Below are positions 25,207 through 35,286 of a stretch of DNA of 44,027 nt, in pieces. Location: contig CAUZOL010000016.1 of the NCBI GenBank assembly GCA_963581435.1, forward strand, positions 1 to 44,027, read 5' to 3'. A model generated the notes under the pieces. It was not told the DNA's origin. It made no database searches and saw only the letters and a list, made by a program, of their open reading frames with translations. The translations under genes and the position numbers were made by a program. Positions within the stretch are counted from its first letter, which is position 1; the number at the start of each line of letters is the position of its first letter. Origin of the DNA: JABISG01 sp963581435 (GTDB taxonomy: Bacteria; Planctomycetota; Planctomycetia; Planctomycetales; Planctomycetaceae).

Positions 25207-26619
25207 TTATCCCAGCCCGGGCACCACTCGCCCCTGGCTCAATCGCTGGCGGATTTGCAGGAACCGATCGTAATATTCCAGCGACGGGTCGATGCCCAGA
25301 TGTCGCAACACCGTGGCCGAAAGGTCGGCCGGCGAAACCGGTCCTTCTTTGACGTAGCCGCCGTTTTCGACCGTCGAGCCGTAGGCTTGTCCGCCGCGAA
25401 TGCCGCCGCCGGCCAATACGGCGGTGAAGGCGTGCGGCCAGTGATCGCGGCCCGTTTTTTTGGTCATGCCGTTCTGGGTGACGGCCCCCACTTTCGGTGT
25501 GCGACCGAACTCGCCGACCGCCACCACCAATGTCGTCTCCAGCAAACCGCGGTCGGCGAGATCGGAAACAAACGCCGAGAGCGCGCGATCGAACGGCGGG
25601 CAGAGTCGGTCTTTCAGTTTCGGAAAATTCTCGACGTGCGTGTCCCAATGCGGCGAGACCTTGTCGTCCTTGTGATCATCGTCCCAGTTCACGCCGACCA
25701 ACGACACCCCCGTTTCCACCAACCGCCGAGCCAACAGCAGGCTCTGTCCAATGCGCGACTTGCCGTACCGTTCGCGCATCTTCGCTTTTTCGCGTTGCAG
25801 TTCAAACGCCCGGCCGACGCGCGCATCTTCCAGCATCGACAACGCCGTTTGATAATTTGTTTCGACCAACTCCGTCTTCTCGATGCCGGCGAAACGGTCT
25901 CTTTCCAATGTTTGCAACTGATTGCGCAAGTGCTGCCGCCGCTCGAATCGTGTCGACGTCATTTCCGCCGGCAAACTCAGTCCCTGCACGCGGAACTCTT
26001 TGTCGTTTGGATTTCCTTCGACCAGAAACGGATTGAACTCCTCACCCATCCGGCCACCGGTTTGGCCGGCAATGCGGCGGTCCTGACCGACGAACTGCGT
26101 GTACCACGGCAACACCACCGAGTTCGGCAGCCCCCGGCGCTGCTGGCCGAATCGCGTTATGAGCGACGACAGCGACGGCCAATCTTGCGGCCGCGCCTGA
26201 TCGGTCACCGGCGGCCCGAAATATTCGCGGCCCGAATAAATCTCGCTGCACGCCGGGCCATGCACGGGCATGTGATGCGTCATCGACCGCAGCAGGCAAA
26301 TCTTGTCCATCTGCTGCGCTAACAACGGTAAGTGCTCGCAGAGATCCACTCCCGGCACGTTCGTCGCCACCGGACGAAAGTCGCCACGAACCTCCACCGG
26401 CGCTTCGGGCTTCATATCCCACAGATCAATGTGGCTCGGTCCGCCGAACAGAAAAATGAACACACAGGAATTGGCGCGTCGATTGGCGGCGGCATCGCTT
26501 GGGGCCGAAAGTGCTTGCAGCCGCGCCAACTCGACGGCGCTCAGCCCCAGCACTCCCGACGCGCCAACCTGCAAGCAGCGGCGGCGATTGTATCGTGTTG
26601 AATTGCCCCAAGAATTCAT
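25207..26619 (-). CDS. DUF1501 family protein, Tat-exported, sulfatase/phosphatase-like fold
   Basis: Protein of 470 residues from the ATG at 26619; the frame is open to 26760, but only this start gives an export signal. The N-terminus has a twin-arginine signal (NRRRCLQVGASGVLGLS, 13-29). The body carries DUF1501 hallmarks: FIFLFGGPSHIDLWDMKP, MTHHMPVHGPACSEIYSG, VAVGEFGRTPK and GRDHWPHAFTAVLAGGG. DUF1501 proteins are very numerous in planctomycetes, usually next to DUF1549/DUF1553 cytochrome genes. That partner is absent here; instead a pentahaem cytochrome gene is divergent across 251 bp, which may share regulation. The biochemical role is not established. Confidence 0.95.
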   Translation of the reverse strand: MNSWGNSTRYNRRRCLQVGASGVLGLSAVELARLQALSAPSDAAANRRANSCVFIFLFGGPSHIDLWDMKPEAPVEVRGDFRPVATNVPGVDLCEHLPLLAQQMDKICLLRSMTHHMPVHGPACSEIYSGREYFGPPVTDQARPQDWPSLSSLITRFGQQRRGLPNSVVLPWYTQFVGQDRRIAGQTGGRMGEEFNPFLVEGNPNDKEFRVQGLSLPAEMTSTRFERRQHLRNQLQTLERDRFAGIEKTELVETNYQTALSMLEDARVGRAFELQREKAKMRERYGKSRIGQSLLLARRLVETGVSLVGVNWDDDHKDDKVSPHWDTHVENFPKLKDRLCPPFDRALSAFVSDLADRGLLETTLVVAVGEFGRTPKVGAVTQNGMTKKTGRDHWPHAFTAVLAGGGIRGGQAYGSTVENGGYVKEGPVSPADLSATVLRHLGIDPSLEYYDRFLQIRQRLSQGRVVPGLG

Positions 26620-26870
26620 GACCGACTCACCCCGATTGGCAGTCTCATGCAAGAACCGTCTGCCCTCTATATCTATCGTCCCCGTTCGACGTTGCCGCGT
26701 CAACCGGCAGCATTCGTCATTCGCCCCGTCACCGCTTCGCCGCCGGGCAACACCCCGCACGTTGTACCCCGTCGGCGATAAACGCTAGACTCTGTCGAAA
26801 CTGACACGGTAGTCGCCCGGTCTAAGGCGCGGCCCGTTCGGCAAATCAACGTATGTCTCGGAGAGATTGC

Positions 26871-29774
26871 ATGGCTCGTTGGCGAAGCGTCTGGAATACC
26901 TGTCAATTTTCTGTTGACGGGTGCCACTGGCGTGTCGCCAGTGCAGCGTGCAAGGCACTGGCGACACGCCAGTGGCACCCAACCGGCCGATCAACATTAG
27001 TCACAGCGGGCCTCTTGCTCGCCGTCATGGCAACACCTCTGTTTGCCGCCGACGACGCCAAAAAAACGACGGTCGCCTCTCACCCCATCGTTCCCGCCTT
27101 CGAGCGTTTCTACAGCGATGAGGATGCCGATGCGCATCGCGGCGGACAGTTGCTGTTGGGCGAATTGAATTGCACGTCGTGTCACGCGATCGACAAATCG
27201 TTCGAAGGTTCCATCATCCCCAAGCAGGCCCCCATTCTCGATGACGTCGGCAAACGTGTCCGTGTTGAATACTTGCGGAAGTTCATCGCCAACCCGCAAG
27301 CCGTCAAACCGGGCAGCACCATGCCGACGCTGTTCGCCGCCCAATCGGCCGAACGGGCGAAACAAGAGGTCGAAGCGCTCGTCCATTTTCTGGCCGCCTC
27401 GGGAACCATTGCGGAAGAACGTGTCGATCCGCAGGCCGTTGGCCGTGGCAATTCGTTGTTTCACCGTGTCGGTTGCCTCGCGTGTCACGCACCACGGCAG
27501 GGCGATCAGAAATCGCTGCCGCCGCATTCGGTGCCGCTGGGCGATTTAGCAGCAAAGTACACCATCCCCTCGCTCACACAGTTCTTGCAGAACCCGCACC
27601 AGGTCCGCCCCTCTGGGCGGATGCCGAGTCTCAACCTCAAGGGGAATGAGGCGAAAGACATTGCTAGCTTTCTGGCGCAGGGAATCGTTTTTGAATCGAA
27701 GAAACCCAACGTTCGCTTTGCCGCCTTTGATGGAAACTGGGATCAACTTCCTGACTTCGGCAAGCTGAAACCCTACAGGACCGGCACAACCGCTGCGTTC
27801 GATTTGACGCCGGCAGGAAAGACGTCGAACTTCGGTATGCGGTTCGATGGTTTTCTGCATGTGCCGCGCGACGGCAACTACACTTTCCATCTCGGATCGG
27901 ACGATGGCAGCCAGCTATTTATCGGCGGCAATCGTGTCATCGACAACAACGGCGTCCATCCACATACCGTGAAAACAGCGGCGACCAAGCTCACCGCCGG
28001 CGCACATGCTATCCGCGTCGATTACGCGCAAGGCGGCGGCGAGTGGACGCTCGAACTGCACTTTGAAGGACCGGGCGTCCCGAAGCAAGAAGCCTACGCC
28101 TCCATCTCGCCCGACAAGAACACGCCACCGCCATCAAAAGCCGTTAAAGATAAGAATGACAAGAACGTCTTCGTCCTCAATTCCGATCTGGTCAAACAGG
28201 GCCGGCAGTTGTTCACGCAACTTGGTTGTGCATCGTGCCATGAGAAGAAAGATATCAACAAGTCGCTCGAAGCTCTCTTGCCCGCTCCAAGGCTTACACA
28301 GTTGAAGAATTCCGGCGGCTGTCTCGCCGAGAAACCAAAACAGGGCATTCCGCAATTCCATCTCTCGGCCCGTCAACGGGAAACGTTGGGCAGCGCAATT
28401 TCCAACCTGTCATCGCCCGCCAAACCCATCGAAGACGAAGACCGCATTGCCCGCACGCTTGCCGCCTTCAATTGCTACGCCTGCCATCAACGCAACGAAA
28501 TTGGCGGAGTTGAAAAAAGCCGCAACGCGCTCTTCATAGGAACGATTCCCGAGATGGGCGACGAGGGCCGCATTCCGCCGCATCTGAACGGTGTCGGCGA
28601 CAAACTCCGACTCGATTGGATGAAACAGGTTCTCGACAACGGTGCAGACAACCGCCCTTACATGCACACGCGGATGCCGAAGTTCGGCGGCGCGAATGTC
28701 GGCGCCCTTGCCACAGCGTTTGCCAAACTCGATGTCAAAACCGAAGTCGAAATCCCCAAACCCAAGCAGCCGAAACTGCGCACCATTGCAACCGGCCGAT
28801 TCATTGTTGGCGAAAAGGCGCTCTCCTGTATCAAGTGTCACAACTTCGGCCAGTACAAGGCGACCGGCATTCAATCGATCGACTTGCAAACCATGACCCG
28901 CCGCCTGCGAGCCGATTGGTTTCACCGCTATATGCTCAAGCCGTTCCGTTATCGGCCCGGCACGCGCATGCCCACCGGATGGCCCAGCGGTCGCAGCGTG
29001 ATTCCCGCAGTGCTAGACGGCGACACGCAGCAACAACTCGTCGCCATCTGGGATTACCTGGCCGAAGGTAACAGAGCGCCGATTCCGCTCGGCCTGCTCA
29101 AACAGGCGATTGTGTTGACGCCGGAAAAAGAACCGATCATTTATCGCAACTTCCTTGAGGGATTGAGTGCTCGCGGAATTGCGGTCGGTTATCCCGAAAA
29201 AACGCATCTTGCATTCGACGCCGGCAATCTGGATCTCGCCTTGATCTGGCGGGGGGCGTTCATCGATGCCTCGATGCATTGGAACGGTCGCGGTCAGGGT
29301 CGGCAGCGACCGTTGGGCGATCTTGTCGTGCCGCTGGTGCGCGGTCTGCCGTTGGCGGTACTAGAATCGGGCGAAACTGCCTGGCCGGGCAATTCCGCCG
29401 AGAAACTCGGTTTCCGTTTTCGCGGTTACCGGTTCGATAAACAACGCCGTCCCGTCTTCCGGTATGGTTCAAACGCCATCGAAGTCGAAGACGATCCACA
29501 ACCTGTGAAGGACGGCACCGACACCGGCTTCAAACGCACGTTGACCATCAACACATTAGCGCCGGTTGAAAACTTGTGGTATCGCGCCGCTGCCAATGCG
29601 AAAATCGAGAAGCTCGATGACGGCTGGTTCCTGATCGACGACGTCCTGAAAATTCGCGTCCGTTCCGGATCGGCAGAACCAATCATTCGCAAAGTTGGTA
29701 ACCAAAAAGAACTGATCATCCCGGTTTCACTCAGCGAAATACCCGCAACCATCGTCCACGAATACGCCTGGTAA
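26871..29774 (+). CDS. Exported pentahaem c-type cytochrome with PA14 domain
   Basis: Protein of 967 residues from the ATG at 26871, chosen over the ATG at 26853 because GGAGA lies just upstream. The hydrophobic signal core TLVTAGLLLAVMATPLFAA sits unusually far in (about residues 43-61), after a palindromic repeat that is read in frame as residues 17-37. Five CxxCH haem motifs are seen: CTSCH (C101), CLACH (C202), CASCH (C453), CYACH (C535) and CIKCH (C653). Between haems 2 and 3 lies a PA14-like carbohydrate-binding domain (about 300-405; FDGFLHVPRDGNYTFHLGSD). The C-terminal 250 residues contain beta-rich sequence without haem. It is likely a periplasmic electron carrier bound to a glycan or sugar-oxidising partner; the next gene encodes a propeller dehydrogenase-like protein, probably that partner. 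Confidence 0.92.
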   Translation: MARWRSVWNTCQFSVDGCHWRVASAACKALATRQWHPTGRSTLVTAGLLLAVMATPLFAADDAKKTTVASHPIVPAFERFYSDEDADAHRGGQLLLGELNCTSCHAIDKSFEGSIIPKQAPILDDVGKRVRVEYLRKFIANPQAVKPGSTMPTLFAAQSAERAKQEVEALVHFLAASGTIAEERVDPQAVGRGNSLFHRVGCLACHAPRQGDQKSLPPHSVPLGDLAAKYTIPSLTQFLQNPHQVRPSGRMPSLNLKGNEAKDIASFLAQGIVFESKKPNVRFAAFDGNWDQLPDFGKLKPYRTGTTAAFDLTPAGKTSNFGMRFDGFLHVPRDGNYTFHLGSDDGSQLFIGGNRVIDNNGVHPHTVKTAATKLTAGAHAIRVDYAQGGGEWTLELHFEGPGVPKQEAYASISPDKNTPPPSKAVKDKNDKNVFVLNSDLVKQGRQLFTQLGCASCHEKKDINKSLEALLPAPRLTQLKNSGGCLAEKPKQGIPQFHLSARQRETLGSAISNLSSPAKPIEDEDRIARTLAAFNCYACHQRNEIGGVEKSRNALFIGTIPEMGDEGRIPPHLNGVGDKLRLDWMKQVLDNGADNRPYMHTRMPKFGGANVGALATAFAKLDVKTEVEIPKPKQPKLRTIATGRFIVGEKALSCIKCHNFGQYKATGIQSIDLQTMTRRLRADWFHRYMLKPFRYRPGTRMPTGWPSGRSVIPAVLDGDTQQQLVAIWDYLAEGNRAPIPLGLLKQAIVLTPEKEPIIYRNFLEGLSARGIAVGYPEKTHLAFDAGNLDLALIWRGAFIDASMHWNGRGQGRQRPLGDLVVPLVRGLPLAVLESGETAWPGNSAEKLGFRFRGYRFDKQRRPVFRYGSNAIEVEDDPQPVKDGTDTGFKRTLTINTLAPVENLWYRAAANAKIEKLDDGWFLIDDVLKIRVRSGSAEPIIRKVGNQKELIIPVSLSEIPATIVHEYAW
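26919..26980. repeat. Palindromic repeat family C, copy 1, inside a coding start region
   Basis: Perfect 25-bp inverted repeat (26919-26943 and 26956-26980) with a 12-nt loop. Each arm is itself a hairpin, CACTGGCG-ACA-CGCCAGTG. A single arm identical over 25 bp occurs at 42387-42411. Here the element lies 48 bp after the start codon of the pentahaem cytochrome gene and before its signal-peptide core. Confidence 0.93.
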
Positions 29775-29873
29775 CCTCTCAATCACGCTGGCGGTTTCGC
29801 CGCCGCACAGTGGTGAAGGTTCGCTAAACCGCAAGCGATGGTCGTTTGGTTCTGGAATCATAGGAATATTGAA

Positions 29874-31355
<1,482 letters not shown>

Positions 31356-31365
31356 GAGAATCATC

Positions 31366-31872
31366 ATGTCGGGCCAACTCTTTCTCGACGCCACGGTGGA
31401 GACATTTCAGAAACAGAAAGAGTTGGCAGAAGGGGCTGTCGCGCAATTGGATTTCGACCGACTTCGCCGGCCGCTCGATTCCAACACGAACTCCATCGCC
31501 GTCATCATGAAGCACGTTGCGGGGAATCTCATCTCGCGGTGGACCGACTTTCTCACCACCGACGGTGAAAAATCCAATCGCAACCGCGACGGTGAATTCG
31601 TCGACGAGTTTGCGTCGCGCGAGCAACTGCTCGAACATTGGGAATGCGGCTGGGGCGTTCTCTTTCAAACGCTTGGCGAACTCACTCCCACCGATCTGCC
31701 CAAAATAATCACCGTTCGCGACGAACCACACACGGTCGTCCTCGCCATTCAGCGGGCATTGGGACACACGGGATATCACACGGGGCAAATCGTGCAGGTT
31801 GCCCGCGTTCTTGCCGGCGACAATTGGACGGTACTCACCATGCCGCGCAAGGGCGACTCAGGCGGGGAGTGA
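31366..31872 (+). CDS. DinB-superfamily protein (DUF1572-like)
   Basis: Protein of 168 residues forming a four-helix bundle of the DinB/YfiT type. The metal-binding triad is H50 (IMKHVAGN), H134 and H138 (LGHTGYHTGQIV). The ATG at 31366 lies 10 bp after the stop of the propeller gene, so it is most likely co-transcribed. DinB-like proteins include thiol-dependent transferases and hydrolases; many, like this one, have no known substrate. Its place in a redox operon suggests a linked detoxification or thiol role, but this is inference. Confidence 0.9.
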   Translation: MSGQLFLDATVETFQKQKELAEGAVAQLDFDRLRRPLDSNTNSIAVIMKHVAGNLISRWTDFLTTDGEKSNRNRDGEFVDEFASREQLLEHWECGWGVLFQTLGELTPTDLPKIITVRDEPHTVVLAIQRALGHTGYHTGQIVQVARVLAGDNWTVLTMPRKGDSGGE

Positions 31873-32064
31873 GAAACATGGGCTGTTTGATTTCGGTTTA
31901 AGACTGATTCTTTGCCCTGTTGTTTACCACGATATCCCATTTTGCTAACCTTCGCCCAACCACTTTGGCCATCGACAAATGAAACGAGATGGCCAACTCC
32001 CGCGAATGGCTGATGATGGTTATCCGCGTGATCGACGCCAGTTGCAGCAGCAGGACGCTCTTCG

Positions 32065-32805
32065 ATGAAACAGCTCGAAAACGCAGTTCGTGATGGCGCG
32101 TGTTTGCTGAATCTCAAGGCTGCCGATCTGCCAGCCATCTTTCAGAACGCAGTCTCGCAGCTGGTTGGGCAGGGAAGACTGCCGGCGGAGCACCGCGACG
32201 ATATTATTGCCGCTTTGCTGGAACGCGAAGGCAGCATGTCGACGGCCATCGGCCACGCGGTAGCCGTTCCCCATGCCTATCTCGATGTCTTAGCTGCCCC
32301 CGTTGTTGTCTTCATCCAACTGGCCCGCCCGCTGAACATGGGCGCTCCCGACGGAATTCCAACCCGTTTTCTCATCATTTTGTTGGGGCCGACAGGTGCG
32401 GCAGTCGAACATCTCGACGCGCTGACCAATATCGCCCGGCTGATGTCGGACGACGAGTTCCGCTACGAAGCCGGCGAGGTACGCACTCAGCAGGAACTGC
32501 TCGAAGCGTTCAAGCGGTTTCACGTTCGCTCCGATCCGATTCCAGAAATCGACGCCGAAGAAACAATTCCCGAATCCCTGCGTTACTCCGGGCGGCTGTT
32601 CGGCGGGCTGATCAACGATCTGCGTCGGCGGCTGCCGCATTACGCCAGCGACTTTCGCGACGGACTGCACCCCAAGGTCCTCGCATCGACTCTGTTCCTG
32701 TTCTTCGCCTGTCTGGCGCCCGCGGTCACGTTTGGCGGCATTTTGGGAGTTGCAACCGATGGCTACATCGGCGCTGTCGAAATGATCGCCGCTTCCGCAA
32801 TGTGA
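32065..32805 (+). CDS. N-terminal part of an SLC4-type anion transporter: PTS EIIA domain plus first membrane helices, ends at in-frame TGA
   Basis: 246 codons from the ATG at 32065 (an in-frame stop at 32029 excludes a longer start). Residues about 5-150 form a PTS EIIA type 2 (fructose/mannitol/PtsN) domain; TAIGHAVAVPHAY contains H70, which aligns with the phosphorylated histidine, and H64. Residues 175-200 resemble the pre-membrane SLC4 segment (FGGLINDLRRRLPHYASDF). Then follows SLC4 helix 1, LASTLFLFFACLAPAVTFGG, and IGAVEMIAASAM, where a TGA (32803-32805) interrupts. The same frame continues directly with GILYALFSGQPLVILGGTGP, the conserved next stretch of SLC4 proteins. The product alone cannot be a transporter. 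See the paired entry and findings. Confidence 0.9.
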   Translation: MKQLENAVRDGACLLNLKAADLPAIFQNAVSQLVGQGRLPAEHRDDIIAALLEREGSMSTAIGHAVAVPHAYLDVLAAPVVVFIQLARPLNMGAPDGIPTRFLIILLGPTGAAVEHLDALTNIARLMSDDEFRYEAGEVRTQQELLEAFKRFHVRSDPIPEIDAEETIPESLRYSGRLFGGLINDLRRRLPHYASDFRDGLHPKVLASTLFLFFACLAPAVTFGGILGVATDGYIGAVEMIAASAM

Positions 32806-32811
32806 GGGATC

Positions 32812-34224
32812 TTGTATGCGCTATTCTCCGGCCAGCCGCTCGTTATTCTGGGTGGCACCGGGCCGTTGTTGATTTTTACCATCATCCTGTATCAGCTTTG
32901 CCGCGATCACCTTGGGCTGGGTGCCCTGTTTCTCGAAGTGCGCGTGTGGGTGGGACTGTGGACGGCGCTGTTTCTCATCATTCTAGCGGTCACCGATGCC
33001 AGTTGTCTGATGCGGTTCTTCACACGGTTCACCGACGAAATCTTTGCTGCGCTCATCTCGCTCATTTTCATCTTTGAGGCATGCAAGGGAATTTTCTATA
33101 TCTTCAGCGATCTGGAAGTCCACAAACACCACGACACAGCGTTATTGTCGCTGCTATTGGCGATGGGAACATTGTACGTGGCGACGGCGTTGTCGCGATT
33201 TCGCCGCAGCCGTTTTCTCAATCACTGGTTCCGCGAATTCCTGACTGATTTCGGCCCCACAATCGCAATCGTAATCATGTCGCTGTTCGCGCTGTCACCC
33301 ATGTTGGAAAGCGTCTCGCTACCGGCGCTGCCTGCACCATCTTCCTTCCGACCAACGTATTCGCCGCCGGTCGAGGAAGCAATCGCCGTGACGACTCCTG
33401 AGAATGAGGCAACTGGTGAGAATTCAGCAGCTGCGGAAACCAATGTCGTCGCGGAGAGCAATCCACCCCGCGCGTGGTTCGTCAACCCGTTGCGCGCACC
33501 CATGTGGGTTTGGTTTGCTTCTGCGGGCCCGGCGCTATTGCTGACCGTGCTGGTGTTCGTCGATCAAAACATTACCGCGCGGCTCGTCAACAGCCCCGAT
33601 CATAAACTGCAAAAGGGGGAAGCGTATCATCTCGATCTCGCCGTCGGCGGCATCCTGGTGGGGTTGTGTCCGTTCTTCGGATTTCCGTGGCTCATTGCAA
33701 CCACGGTGCGCTCGGTGAATCACGTTCGCAGTCTGGCGACGGTTGAAGAAGTGGTCACACCCGGCGGCGAATCACGCGAGCGGATCATTCACGTTCGCGA
33801 AAACCGCGTGAGTGCGCTGGCCATCCATTTGCTCATGGGGTTGTCGTTGTTTCTGTTGTCCTACCTCAAGATGATTCCCATGGCCGTGCTGTATGGCTTG
33901 TTTCTGTTTATGGGAATCGTCTCGATGGCGGGTAACCAGTTCTTCGAACGGCTGAGCCTGTGGCTGATGGATTCCAAGCTCTATCCGGCGACGCACTACA
34001 TTCGCCGCGTCTCACTTTCGACGATTCACAAATTCACACTGCTTCAGCTCGCCTGCCTGGTGGTGTTGTGGATTGTTAAGGGCAGCCCGCGGTTGGGAAT
34101 TCTGTTCCCACTGTTCATCGTGATGTTGGTCCCCGTGCGGATGTTGGCCAACCGATTCTTCTCGCCCAAAGACCTCAGCATTCTCGATGCGGAAGAGGAA
34201 CCGGGCGACGAAGAGTGGGGCTAA
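32812..34224 (+). CDS. C-terminal part of the SLC4-type bicarbonate/anion transporter, same frame after the TGA
   Basis: About 470 codons in the same frame as the preceding gene part and free of further stops. It carries most of the HCO3_cotransp domain: GQPLVILGGTGPLLIF, a long loop rich in Pro/Ala/Glu (about 170-225), LVFVDQNITARLVN, KLQKGEAYHLDLAVGGILVG, GFPWLIATTVRSVNHVRSL and MIPMAVLYGLFLFMGI, all hallmarks of band 3/NBC proteins. About 9-10 membrane helices are visible. If translated alone, it would start at TTG 32812, with GAGGG four bases upstream overlapping the TGA, but it would then lack the first two helices of the core. Joined, the protein would be about 719 residues. The likely role is bicarbonate or other anion transport, possibly controlled through the EIIA domain. 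Confidence 0.88.
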   Translation: MYALFSGQPLVILGGTGPLLIFTIILYQLCRDHLGLGALFLEVRVWVGLWTALFLIILAVTDASCLMRFFTRFTDEIFAALISLIFIFEACKGIFYIFSDLEVHKHHDTALLSLLLAMGTLYVATALSRFRRSRFLNHWFREFLTDFGPTIAIVIMSLFALSPMLESVSLPALPAPSSFRPTYSPPVEEAIAVTTPENEATGENSAAAETNVVAESNPPRAWFVNPLRAPMWVWFASAGPALLLTVLVFVDQNITARLVNSPDHKLQKGEAYHLDLAVGGILVGLCPFFGFPWLIATTVRSVNHVRSLATVEEVVTPGGESRERIIHVRENRVSALAIHLLMGLSLFLLSYLKMIPMAVLYGLFLFMGIVSMAGNQFFERLSLWLMDSKLYPATHYIRRVSLSTIHKFTLLQLACLVVLWIVKGSPRLGILFPLFIVMLVPVRMLANRFFSPKDLSILDAEEEPGDEEWG

Positions 34225-34459
34225 GCGGCGAGAAGGGGAACACTGCTTCAGGGGACGCCGTCTGCGGCGTTCCGCCGTCCTCGCGCGATCCGGATCGCCA
34301 GGGATGCCTTCCCTGTAGAGTTTCTCGGAATTTCATCAGCCAACCTCGCGCACCGGCAATTCCGCTTCGGGATTCACAAAATTCCCGGAATCTTGCTATG
34401 ACGGCAGCCACTGGTGCGTCTATTAGGGTACGAAGCGCAGCATTTGGCCGAGTTCTGGA

Positions 34460-34850
34460 ATGAACAACAACGGGCAGAACGGTAGCCGGGACTGGATCCG
34501 GTCCGCTCTCGATCGATTCGAGGGTGAACTGGTGCGGTACGCGCATCGGCTCACCGGCGATGTCGAGCAGGCCCGCGATGTCGTTCAGGAAACGTTTCTC
34601 AGGCTTTGTCGACAAGACCGGGCTGAATTGGACGGCCATCTCGCGAAATGGCTGTTTACCGTTTGCCGCAACCGTGCCATCGACGTCCGACGCAACCTAC
34701 GGTGCTTTCACCGAGTACGGTTACTGGGCGGGCAACGAGTGGGGCGGTCACGAAAACCTGCCCAAGGGCCACTGGGTCTACGTCGCCCCGCACTGGTACA
34801 TCTGGGGTGAGACGTCGGCGAAGAAGCCGGCAGCCAGCGCGAAAGAGTAG
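34460..34850 (+). pseudogene. Chimeric remnant: ECF sigma region 2 joined out of frame to an unrelated aromatic-rich tail
   Basis: From the ATG at 34460, about 78 codons encode the N-terminus and region 2 of an ECF sigma factor (LVRYAHRLTGDVEQARDVVQ, AKWLFTVCRNRAIDVRRN). Region 4 is absent. At about 34685-34700 homology leaves this frame, and the overlapping +1 frame encodes a different sequence up to a stop at 34850: DATYGAFTEYGYWAGNEWGG, then HWVYVAPHWYIWGE, and an Ala/Lys-rich end. The intact first frame runs on to 34810 with meaningless Arg-rich sequence. The simplest reading is a deletion that fused the start of a sigma gene to the end of a separate gene once downstream. The tail's family was not recognised. 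Confidence 0.75.
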
Positions 34851-35286
34851 CCAGCATTTCGCCGCGGGGCTTGCCCCGTGTGGGCCGATCAAGCCGTCAG
34901 GCCCCGCAAGCGGGTCGGCTAAATTGGAAAATTGGCAAGAAAAGCAGACAGAATTCGTCACACCATTCGTCTACTCATCAGGTAAGTAGACTGACGAAAG
35001 TTTTCAACCCTGCCCTCCTGGTGTCGGCTGGGGATCGGACGCCAACGTTAAGCGAGTTTGCCGAGAACTCGCCGGAATCCGACCCCGGCCGCCCCTTCCT
35101 TCTTTAGCGATCAGCTTTCAGCGATCAGCTTTGCGGGAACGTTGAGTTTCCGTAAGTGTGATCAGTTTGCGCGCCCTGAGCAAGAAAATTCTGGGAATTT
35201 CTCTAGGATTTCTTGCGCAGGTGCGAACCAGCGGTTTGCAGACACTGCGGTGTGTTACACCGCAGCTATCTGCGTCGTTCTCTTCG
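34851..35286. other. Repeat-bearing intergenic region before cysC
   Basis: 436 bp without a gene. It holds a GGGGCTTGCCCC hairpin near 34865-34877, a diverged family D inverted repeat (arms 35020-35040 and 35075-35095) with an inner GCGAGTT/AACTCGC pair, and a tandem duplication AGCGATCAGCTTTC / AGCGATCAGCTTTG at about 35106-35133. Nothing else is recognised. The region lies between the sigma remnant and the 3' end of cysC. Confidence 0.6.

Noticed and set aside
32806..32860. Bacterial SECIS element after the TGA in the SLC4-type gene
   Set aside because: The best pairing (GCCAGCC with GGGTGGC) has a mismatch and a distance and loop unlike known bacterial SECIS hairpins, so selenocysteine is kept only as an untested option.
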